Source of the DNA: Comamonas sp. KCTC 72670
Lineage (GTDB): Bacteria; Myxococcota; Myxococcia; Myxococcales; Myxococcaceae
NCBI GenBank assembly: GCA_014656495.1
Contig: BNCN01000003.1
Coordinates: 124,001 to 188,000 of the forward strand
DNA: 64,000 nucleotides
Direction: 5' to 3'
Part shown: piece after piece, positions 57,165 to 64,000 of the stretch
How positions within the stretch are numbered: the first letter of the stretch is position 1
Layout of the letters: each line of letters opens with the position of its first letter
Translations under genes and position numbers: made by a program
Notes under the pieces: generated by a model
What the model saw: only the letters and a program-made list of their open reading frames with translations
Told to the model about the DNA's origin: nothing
Databases searched by the model: none

Positions 57165-58273
57165 TTGAGCGACCCCGTCCGGCTCACCCGGTACATCGCC
57201 ACCAGCCCCACCGAGACGAACACCAGGTTCGCCATCTGTCCCGCCAGGGCCACCGGCAGCTGGCCCTTCTGGCCCATCTGCTCGAAGACGCGGCTGAGCA
57301 GGTAGTAGAGGACGTAGCCGCCCAGCGTCAGCAGGTAGCCCCACGCCTTGCCGGACTGGCGCCGGCCCATGGCCAGCGGCGTCCCCAGGAGCGCGAAGGC
57401 GATGGGCGCCAGCGCGCTGCCCATCCGGCTGTGCAGCGCCATCCGGTACGTGCGGGCGTCCTCACCCCGCGCATCCGCCTCACGGGCCGCCTCCAGCAGC
57501 TCGCCCGGCGTCAGCTCCTCGCGCGAGAACGAGAAGCGGCTGCGCTTGCCCATGGACGCGCCCATGCCCACGCTGATCTCCGCCCGGTCGAAGCGGATGA
57601 CGCTGTAGGTCTCCTCCTCGCGGCCCGAGGAGCGGTGCGCCTCGCCCGCCTCCAGGTTGAAGCGGAGCACCTCGCCGCTGGTGGACGTGCCCACCTGCCC
57701 CCGCTGCGCGAGGACGAGCAGCGGCGCGCTCGGCTCCCGGTCATCGTGCAGCAGCACGTGGGTCCACTTCCCGTCGGCGGACACCTGCTCCGCGTAGAGC
57801 GTCAGGTTGCTGAGGTCCTCGTAGAAGACGCCGGACTTCACGTCGCCCACCGCGTTCTTCCGGATGACCTCGCTCACCAGCACCTTCAGGCCCGCGAGGC
57901 CCCAGGGCTGCGCCGTGGAGGTAATCACCAGCATCAGCGCGCTGAGCGCCACCGCGATGCTCAGGGGCGCGGCGATGAGCCGCGCCGGCCCGATGCCCAG
58001 CGCCTGGAGCGCGGTCAGCTCCCGGTCCTCCCCCAGCCGCCCCAGCCCCAGGAGGATGGCCAGGAGGAAGGCGATGGGCAGCGCCATCATCAGGAAGTGC
58101 GGCGCCAGGTACGCGAGCAGCCGCGCCAGGTCCACCAGCGTCACCGACGAGCCCAGCAACACGTCCGTGCCCCGCAGGAACTGCATCACGAAGAGCAGCA
58201 GGAACATGAACGCCACCCACACGCCGAGCGGTACCAGCAGCTCCTTGAGCAGGTAGCGGGACAGGCGGTTCAC
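57161..58273 (-). CDS. lptF: LPS export permease, LptF-type
   Basis: 370 residues, six membrane helices (YLLKELLVPLGVWVAFMFLLLFVMQFLRGTDVL, FLMMALPIAFLLAILLGLGRLGEDRELTALQALGIG, and GSALAPIAFALLGTPLAMGRR at the far end) around a periplasmic domain. The motif EDRELTALQALGIGPARL between helices 2 and 3 is the conserved coupling loop to LptB. The GTG at 58273 overlaps the purD stop by GTGA, so translation is coupled to a purine gene. It exports LPS with the next gene product. Family call is firm, F/G letter less so. Confidence 0.9.
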   Translation of the reverse strand: MNRLSRYLLKELLVPLGVWVAFMFLLLFVMQFLRGTDVLLGSSVTLVDLARLLAYLAPHFLMMALPIAFLLAILLGLGRLGEDRELTALQALGIGPARLIAAPLSIAVALSALMLVITSTAQPWGLAGLKVLVSEVIRKNAVGDVKSGVFYEDLSNLTLYAEQVSADGKWTHVLLHDDREPSAPLLVLAQRGQVGTSTSGEVLRFNLEAGEAHRSSGREEETYSVIRFDRAEISVGMGASMGKRSRFSFSREELTPGELLEAAREADARGEDARTYRMALHSRMGSALAPIAFALLGTPLAMGRRQSGKAWGYLLTLGGYVLYYLLSRVFEQMGQKGQLPVALAGQMANLVFVSVGLVAMYRVSRTGSLK

Positions 58274-59529
58274 GGGGCGGCCTTCATCCCTCGCGCGCCA
58301 ATGTCCCGGCGGAAGTGCATGCCGTCGAAACGCACGGCGGCCACCGCCGCGTAGGCCCGCTCCCGGGCGCGCGCCAGGTCCTCGCCGCGCGCGCACACCG
58401 TCAGCACGCGGCCGCCGGCCGTCACCAGCGCGCCGTCACGCGCCTCCACGCCGGCCAGGAACACCGTGGCGTCCCCAGGGACGGCGTCCAGCCCGTCGAT
58501 GCGCTGGCCCTTCTCCGGCGCGTCCGGGTAGCCCCGCGCCGCCAGCACCACGCCCACCGAGGCGCCCGGCGCGGACACCAGGGTCCGCGGCTCCAGCGTC
58601 CCCCGCGCGCACGCGTCCAGCAGCGGCAGCAGGTCCTCGCCCAACTGCATCATCAACACCTGCGTCTCCGGGTCACCGAAGCGGGCATTGAACTCCAGCA
58701 CCTTCGGCCCGCCGCGCGTGAGCATCAGCCCCGCATACAGCACGCCCCGGAAGGGAATTCCGCGCCGCCGCAGCACGGCCAGCGTCGGAGCGACCACGCG
58801 CTCCCCCACCTCCGCGAGCTGCTCGGCGGTCAGGAACGGGGCCGGGCTGTACGCGCCCATGCCGCCCGTGTTGGGGCCGCTGTCGCCCTCCCCCACCCGC
58901 TTGTGGTCCTGCGACAGCGGCAGCATGGCGTAGCGCTCGCCGTCGCACAGCGCCATGGCGGAGACCTCCTCGCCCTCCAGCAGCTCCTCCAGGACCATCG
59001 TCTGGCCCGCCACGCCCATGGCCCCTACGGCGCGCACCGCGGCGCGCGCGGCCTCCACGTCGTGCGCGACGATGACGCCCTTGCCCGCGGCCAGCCCGTC
59101 CGCCTTGACGACGATGCGGCCCTGCTCCACCGCGTAGGCCTCCGCCGCCGCCACGTCCGTGAAGGTGCGGAAGGCGGCGGTGGGGACCCCCGCCTCGGCC
59201 ATGATTTCCTTCGCGAAGGCCTTGGAGCCCTCGATGCGCGCGCCCGCCGCCACCGGCCCGAAGCAGGGGATGCCCACGCCGGCCAGCGCGTCCGCGACGC
59301 CCGCCACCAGGGGCGCCTCGGGCCCCACCACCACCAGGTCCACCGCCTCCCGCCGCGCGAACGCCGCCACCGCCTCCGGCGAGTCCGCGCGCAGCGGCAC
59401 GTTGGTGCCCAGCTTCGCCGTCCCCGGGTTGCCTGGACCGCACAGCAACTGAGTCAGCCGGGGACTCTGCGACAGCTTCCACGCGAGCGCGTGCTCACGG
59501 CCACCGGAACCGAGCAGCAGGACCTTCAC
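58270..59529 (-). CDS. purD: Phosphoribosylamine-glycine ligase
   Basis: 419 residues, ATP-grasp enzyme of purine synthesis step 2 (phosphoribosylamine + glycine + ATP to GAR). Motifs: VKVLLLGSGGREHALAWKL at the start, ATP-binding region (GRIVVKADGLAAGKGVIVAHDVEAA), the metal site EFNARFGDPETQVLMM and SGDSGPNTGGMGAYSPAPFLT. It starts with GTG; two GTG codons are in frame, and GGTGAG is 6 nt before the second (59529), which matches the start of other PurD proteins. Its stop overlaps lptF by 4 bp. Unusual: a purine gene translationally coupled to LPS export. Confidence 0.95.
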   Translation of the reverse strand: MKVLLLGSGGREHALAWKLSQSPRLTQLLCGPGNPGTAKLGTNVPLRADSPEAVAAFARREAVDLVVVGPEAPLVAGVADALAGVGIPCFGPVAAGARIEGSKAFAKEIMAEAGVPTAAFRTFTDVAAAEAYAVEQGRIVVKADGLAAGKGVIVAHDVEAARAAVRAVGAMGVAGQTMVLEELLEGEEVSAMALCDGERYAMLPLSQDHKRVGEGDSGPNTGGMGAYSPAPFLTAEQLAEVGERVVAPTLAVLRRRGIPFRGVLYAGLMLTRGGPKVLEFNARFGDPETQVLMMQLGEDLLPLLDACARGTLEPRTLVSAPGASVGVVLAARGYPDAPEKGQRIDGLDAVPGDATVFLAGVEARDGALVTAGGRVLTVCARGEDLARARERAYAAVAAVRFDGMHFRRDIGARGMKAAP

Positions 59530-59536
59530 ATCCACC

Positions 59537-62389
59537 TCACCGTTCCAACAGGTAGAGCATCCGCTTCGCGGGGAGGTACGCCGGGTCCAACCCCACCACC
59601 TTCACCAGGGTGTCCCGCGCCGCGTCCTTGCCTCGGGGGGACTCCAACTGCGCCAGCCGCGCCTGCGCGGACAGCAGCGTCGGCGCCAGCGACACCGCGT
59701 CCCGGAGCGCGCGCTTGGCGGGCTCCACCTGCCGGGACTCCGCCAACGCCATGCCCAGCGCCAGGTGCGCCACCGGGTGCTGACGTCCGCCCGCCACGGC
59801 CCGCTCTCCCAGCCGCCGGGCGTCCGCCGTGGCGCCGCGCTCCAGCGCGATGAGCGAGCGATAGGCCAGGGCCCCCGCGTTGTTCGCGTCCACTTCCAGC
59901 ACGCTGCGCAGGTGACGCTCGGCGGCGTCGAACTGGTGCTGGTGGTAGCGCAGCAGCCCCTCGTACAACAGCGGAGACGGGTCCTCGGCCCCCTCGGACA
60001 GCGCCAGGATGGCGCCCTCCACGCCCTCCACCGTCTCGCGCGGGCGCAGCCAGTAGGCGGACATGGCGGTCCGGGGCTCCAACCGGAGCGGGTCCGACTG
60101 CAGCGCTTGGTGCAGCACGCGGAAGGCGTCGTCCCGGCGCTTGGCGCTCGCCGCGGCGACCCCCGCCAGCAGCTGCGCGTCCAGGCGCCGGCCGTCCAGG
60201 CTCACCGCCGCCTGGAACGCCTCCAGCGCCTCCAGCGGCTTCTTCTCCAGGAGCAGCAGCCGCCCCTCGAGCACCTTCTCCAGCGCGCCGTTCTCCAGCT
60301 GGCCCCGGAAGCCGGGCCACTGCGCGCGGGCCTTCTCCGCGTCCCGACGGCCCAGCGCCACCAGGAAGAGCTGGAGGTGGGCCTCGGGCAGCTCCTTCTC
60401 CAGTTGCAGCGCCTCCTCCGCCGACTTCACCGCCGCGTCCGTGCTGCCCGCGGTGCGCTCGGCGCCCGCCAGGTGGACGAGCACCTCGGCCACCTCGGGC
60501 CCGGCGTAGCGGCCGCGGTTCTTCAGCAGGGCGCGCAGCTCGCGCACCGCGCCCGCGGCGTTGCCCTCCGTCTGGTAGCGCAGCATCGCCAGCGGCAACA
60601 GCGCGCGCAGCTCCCCGGGCTCCGCCTTCACGCGGGCCTCGTACAGCTTGCGCACCTCCGAGGGCTCGCCGACCTCCTGATAGATGCGGGCCGTGAGCGC
60701 CAGGCTGTCCCAGTCCTTCGGGTGCGTCTCCAGGCGCTTGCGCAGGGTGTCCAGCGCGGCGGAGTACTCACCGCCCGAGGCGTGCGCGAGCGCGCGGTAG
60801 TAGTGCAGGCGCTTGGTGTCCGGCGACAGCTTCTGCGCGGAGTCGAAGTGGTTGCGCGCCAGCTCCCGCGAGGACGACAGCCACGTGCGGCCCAGGACGA
60901 GGTGCGCCTCGGCCTTCTGCGCGTCCGGGAGCTCCGCGCGGGCGAGCAGCTCCTCGGCCAGGGGCCGCGCCTGCTCCGGCTGCCCGGACCGCGCGAGCAG
61001 GAGGTTCGCGTGCGCCAGCAGCAGCGGCGCCGTGCGGCCCGACCGGGACTCCGCGGCCGACAGCAGCCCGCGGGCCTCCTCGAACGTCGCGTCGTCCATG
61101 CGCGCGCCACGGCCCAGCGCCAGCGCCTGCACGTAGCCCGCGATGGCCGCGTCACTGCGAGGGTCCAACAGCAGGGCCTGCTGGAAGGACTCCTCCGCTT
61201 CCGCGTACGCGAAGCGCTCGTCGCGGGCGAGCTGCTGCTGCCCCTCCGCGAGCCGCTCCGCGCTGGTGCCGGAGATCTCCAGGAACTTCATCTGCCAGCG
61301 CGGCAGGACCGCCTGCACCGCGTCCGGAATGGCGGCCTCCGCCGGCGGCGCGGCGGCGCGGCCCGGGCCCTGGTGCTGCTGGTAGAGCATGTAGCCACCC
61401 ACCGCTCCACCGATGAAGACCAGCCCCAGGAGGCCGCCCACCAGCACGCCCTTCCCGCCCCGCGAACGGCCGGCCGCGGGAATCTGCGCGGAGACCGTCC
61501 GGGCCGGAGGCGGACGCGAGCCACTGCGCGGCTCGGCCCCCAACTGCGGCGCGGAGGCCCGAATGCCGCTGCGCGGCTCCGGCCCCATGTCCGGGATGAT
61601 GTCGGTGCTGATGGGGATGCGCGCCCCGCTTCGGGGCTCGGCCCCCACGCCGGGCTCCGCTCGCGAATCCGAGGACTCGGACGCGGCGCCGCCGAAGTCC
61701 GACATGGGCGGCAGGAAGTCGGCGCTGCCCGAGGCGGCCGGGCGGCCACCCGCCATCGGCGGCGCGTCCGCGGCCCCGGACTGACGGCAGTCGTCGCAGA
61801 CGCCCAGCGCCTGGTCGAAGGAATCCGTCAGCGGCTTCTGGCAGACGCGGCAATCCGGAGTCGCCGGCGCGGCGGCGGCCTTCGGCGCGCGGGCCGGTGC
61901 CGTGTCCGTCCCCGAAGGCGCGGCCGGCGGAGGCCCGAGGAAGTCGAGCAGCGGGTCTTCCGGCTCCGCCCGTCCGCCACCTCCCGAGGCCGGTGCGCCC
62001 AGGTCCGCGAAGGGGTCCACCGGAGGAGAGGAGGCCGGCGTGGGCGACTGCAGCGCGCCGATGTCGCCGAACAAGTCCGAGCCCGGCGCGGCCGCCCCGC
62101 CGCGCGAGGCGCCCGAGGCCGTGGCCGCCGAGGGCGGGGGCGCTCCGAAGTCGCCGAAGAGGTCGTCCGCCGGATTCGGCGCGGGCGCGGGTGCGGGCGG
62201 GGCTCCGGTGACAGGCGTCAGCGTGACGGGCGCCGGCGGCTGCGGTGCCGGAGCGGACGCGGCCGAAGGATCTCGCCGGACCAGTTGAAGGTTCCGGCAG
62301 CGGGGACACTGCGCGCGGACACCCTTGGCGGTGATGAGCTTGTCATCAATCGCGTAGGCGGCCGCGCATTTCTGACAGACGATGCGCAT
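59537..62389 (-). CDS. Double zinc-ribbon, membrane-spanning TPR protein
   Basis: 950 residues. Residues 1-36 are an MJ0042-type zinc ribbon (CQKCAAAYAIDDKL, CPRCRNLQLVRRD), followed by a long Pro/Ala-rich linker with three LFGDFG-like short motifs, a second zinc ribbon (DCRVCQKPLTD, VCDDCRQSG), EPRSG-containing repeats (GAEPRSGARIP, GPEPRSGIRAS, GAEPRSGSRPP), a membrane helix (GVLVGGLLGLVFIGGAVGGYMLY, about residue 315-337) and about 600 residues of TPR units. Similar zinc-ribbon/membrane designs serve in myxobacterial motility and polarity proteins. Between purH and purD; function unknown. Confidence 0.85.
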   Translation of the reverse strand: MRIVCQKCAAAYAIDDKLITAKGVRAQCPRCRNLQLVRRDPSAASAPAPQPPAPVTLTPVTGAPPAPAPAPNPADDLFGDFGAPPPSAATASGASRGGAAAPGSDLFGDIGALQSPTPASSPPVDPFADLGAPASGGGGRAEPEDPLLDFLGPPPAAPSGTDTAPARAPKAAAAPATPDCRVCQKPLTDSFDQALGVCDDCRQSGAADAPPMAGGRPAASGSADFLPPMSDFGGAASESSDSRAEPGVGAEPRSGARIPISTDIIPDMGPEPRSGIRASAPQLGAEPRSGSRPPPARTVSAQIPAAGRSRGGKGVLVGGLLGLVFIGGAVGGYMLYQQHQGPGRAAAPPAEAAIPDAVQAVLPRWQMKFLEISGTSAERLAEGQQQLARDERFAYAEAEESFQQALLLDPRSDAAIAGYVQALALGRGARMDDATFEEARGLLSAAESRSGRTAPLLLAHANLLLARSGQPEQARPLAEELLARAELPDAQKAEAHLVLGRTWLSSSRELARNHFDSAQKLSPDTKRLHYYRALAHASGGEYSAALDTLRKRLETHPKDWDSLALTARIYQEVGEPSEVRKLYEARVKAEPGELRALLPLAMLRYQTEGNAAGAVRELRALLKNRGRYAGPEVAEVLVHLAGAERTAGSTDAAVKSAEEALQLEKELPEAHLQLFLVALGRRDAEKARAQWPGFRGQLENGALEKVLEGRLLLLEKKPLEALEAFQAAVSLDGRRLDAQLLAGVAAASAKRRDDAFRVLHQALQSDPLRLEPRTAMSAYWLRPRETVEGVEGAILALSEGAEDPSPLLYEGLLRYHQHQFDAAERHLRSVLEVDANNAGALAYRSLIALERGATADARRLGERAVAGGRQHPVAHLALGMALAESRQVEPAKRALRDAVSLAPTLLSAQARLAQLESPRGKDAARDTLVKVVGLDPAYLPAKRMLYLLER

Positions 62390-62392
62390 GGC

Positions 62393-63937
62393 TCAGTGCC
62401 GGAAGTGTCGCACTCCCGTCAGCACCATGGCCATCCCATGTTCGTCCGCGGCGGCAATCAACTCCGCGTCACGAACCGAACCGCCGGGCTGTACGACACA
62501 GGTCGCCCCCGCCCGGGCGGCCTCGTCCAGCCCGTCACGGAAGGGAAAAAACGCGTCCGAGGCCACCGCGCTGCCCTTGAGGGCCGCTCCGCCGCGCTGC
62601 ATCGCGATTCGGACCGAGTCCACCCGGTTCGTCTGCCCCCCGCCCTGCGCCAGCAGCCGGTCGTCGGAGGCGAAAACAATCGCGTTGCTCTTGACGTGCT
62701 TGCACACCTTCCAGGCGAAGCGCATGGCGCGCTCCTCCTCGGGGGTGGGGGCCCGCTTGGACACCACCTTCCAGGACAAGGGCGGCTCCACCGCGTCCCG
62801 GTCCATCAGCACCATGCCGCCAGACACGCTGCGGGCATCCAACTGCGCCCGGGGCCGGGCCTGGGGGCTGGCCAGCGCGGGCCCCGCCTCCAACAGGCGC
62901 AGGTTCTTCTTCCCCGCAAGCACCTGGAGCGCCTCGGGCGAATACGACGGCGCGATGACCGCCTCCAGGAACGTCTCCGCCATGGCCTGGGCCGTGGCCG
63001 CGTCCACCTCGCGGTTGAGCGCCACGATGCCACCGAAGGCGGAGACCTCGTCCACCGCGCGGGCCGTCCGGTACGCCTTCTCCAGCGCGCCGTCCACCGC
63101 CACGCCGCACGGCGTGTTGTGCTTGATGATGACCGCGGCGGGCGACTCGGGGAACTCGAGCAGCAGCCCCAGCGCCGCGTCCAGGTCCAGGATGTTGTTG
63201 TACGAGAGTTCCTTGCCCTGGAGCACCTTGGCGAAGGCGACCGTCGGCTCCTGGGGCGCGGCGTGCTCCCGGTAGAAGGCGCCGCGCTGGTGGGGGTTCT
63301 CCCCGTAGCGCAGGTCCTGCGCCTTCTGGAACGCCAGCGACAGCTCGCCGGGGAACGGCTCACCGGCCTGCGCGGACAGCCACGCGGAGATGGACGCGTC
63401 GTACGCCGCCGTGTGCGCGAAGGCCTTGCGCATCAGCCGGCGCCGCGTGTCCTCGCTCACCGACTTCTGCTGCTCCAGCTCCGCGAGCACCGCCGGATAG
63501 TCGTCCGGGTCCACCAGCACCGAGACGTGCCGGAAGTTCTTCGCGGACGCGCGCACCATGGCGGGGCCGCCAATGTCGATTTGCTCGATGACGTCCGGCT
63601 CCGCGGCGCCCGAGGCCACCGTCTGCCGGAAGGGATACAGGTTCACCGCGACCAGGGAGATGGGCTCGATGCCGTGCGCCTTCATCTCCTCCTGGTGCTC
63701 GGCCAGCTCCAGCCGCCCCAGGATTCCGCCGTGGATGCGGGGGTGGAGCGTCTTCACGCGGCCGCCGAGAATCTCGGGGCTCTGCGTGTGCTCGGAGACC
63801 TTGGTGACAGGCACCCCCGCGCCCTTGAGCGCCTCCAGCGTGCCCCCGGTGGACAGCAACCGGAAGCCCAGGCGGACGAGCCCCTGGGCGAAGGGAACCA
63901 GACCTCGCTTATCGGATACGCTCAGGAGAGCCAGCAC
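62393..63937 (-). CDS. purH: Bifunctional AICAR transformylase / IMP cyclohydrolase
   Basis: 514 residues. The N-terminal IMP cyclohydrolase (MGS-like) domain starts VLALLSVSDKRGLVPFAQGLV and has SSTGGTLEALK, GGRVKTLHPRIHGGIL and AVNLYPF; the C-terminal AICAR transformylase domain shows DLRYGENPHQ, the catalytic Lys-His (IIKHNTPCGVA), AFGGIVALN, VKSNAIVFA and FFPFRDGLDEAARAGATCVVQPGGSVRDAE. It completes purine synthesis to IMP. GTG at 63937 begins right at the first strand; in-frame codons to 63976 are not needed. First gene of the run that continues with the zinc-ribbon protein, purD and lptFG. Confidence 0.96.
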   Translation of the reverse strand: MLALLSVSDKRGLVPFAQGLVRLGFRLLSTGGTLEALKGAGVPVTKVSEHTQSPEILGGRVKTLHPRIHGGILGRLELAEHQEEMKAHGIEPISLVAVNLYPFRQTVASGAAEPDVIEQIDIGGPAMVRASAKNFRHVSVLVDPDDYPAVLAELEQQKSVSEDTRRRLMRKAFAHTAAYDASISAWLSAQAGEPFPGELSLAFQKAQDLRYGENPHQRGAFYREHAAPQEPTVAFAKVLQGKELSYNNILDLDAALGLLLEFPESPAAVIIKHNTPCGVAVDGALEKAYRTARAVDEVSAFGGIVALNREVDAATAQAMAETFLEAVIAPSYSPEALQVLAGKKNLRLLEAGPALASPQARPRAQLDARSVSGGMVLMDRDAVEPPLSWKVVSKRAPTPEEERAMRFAWKVCKHVKSNAIVFASDDRLLAQGGGQTNRVDSVRIAMQRGGAALKGSAVASDAFFPFRDGLDEAARAGATCVVQPGGSVRDAELIAAADEHGMAMVLTGVRHFRH

Positions 63938-64000
63938 GTGTGGGCCTCGGTGTGCGGGAAGCGGCGGTAGTAGCAACCACCCCCAGGGGTGTCAACGCAA

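Noticed and set aside
59765-63970. 1401-residue plus-strand open frame
   Set aside because: Runs across three well-supported minus-strand genes and has Arg/Gln/Leu-rich shadow composition.

Overview
The window is high-GC, densely coded DNA of the kind found in Myxococcota, most likely the family Myxococcaceae (Myxococcus, Corallococcus or Pyxidicoccus type). This rests on the gene content: many Ala/Pro-rich TPR and zinc-ribbon proteins, extracytoplasmic and heat-shock-type sigma factors, secreted chitin-degrading enzymes and a secreted serine protease, polysaccharide and LPS genes, and a B12-dependent ribonucleotide reductase. The species cannot be fixed from the sequence alone. I saw no tRNA, rRNA, insertion sequence, prophage or CRISPR array.

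1-15.4 kb: the end of a membrane fusion protein, its RND pump and a MarR regulator form one operon that ends in a strong hairpin. Then come a secreted unknown protein, a lipid block (alpha-methylacyl-CoA racemase and an SCP2 protein behind a palindromic operator candidate), a CheY-like regulator divergent from a degenerate histidine kinase, TatA, an acyl-CoA synthetase coupled to a TPR lipid/periplasm protein, a heat-shock-type sigma factor, and a Rieske / FolE / FAD-oxidase operon.

15.5-25.5 kb: a zinc or manganese uptake operon (small His/Cys protein, outer-membrane porin, ZnuA, a CHNGHCH lipoprotein, ZnuC, ZnuB), an isochorismatase-like hydrolase, a three-gene set of unknown proteins, and a second probable metal locus with a His-rich lipoprotein and a paralogue of the small His/Cys protein.

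25.9-37.6 kb: an ATP-grasp-like protein, a BAX-inhibitor family membrane protein, a lytic polysaccharide monooxygenase, an unknown 500-residue protein, a four-gene translationally coupled operon built round an ECF sigma factor, a GH18 chitinase lipoprotein and a [2Fe-2S] ferredoxin.

37.6-48.7 kb: class II ribonucleotide reductase nrdJ, preceded by a gene-free 0.6 kb that carries two NrdR-type boxes exactly 31 bp apart, and facing a 2435-residue giant protein with an N-terminal MshEN/GspE-N domain, long PPGMM repeats, 22-residue Ala-rich repeats and a C-terminal globular domain.

48.7-64 kb: a secreted trypsin-like protease, a polyprenyl-phosphate sugar transferase with palindromic sites upstream, two glycosyltransferases, and a tightly packed minus-strand run purH - zinc-ribbon/TPR protein - purD - lptF - lptG - O-antigen ligase, joining purine synthesis with cell-surface polysaccharide export.
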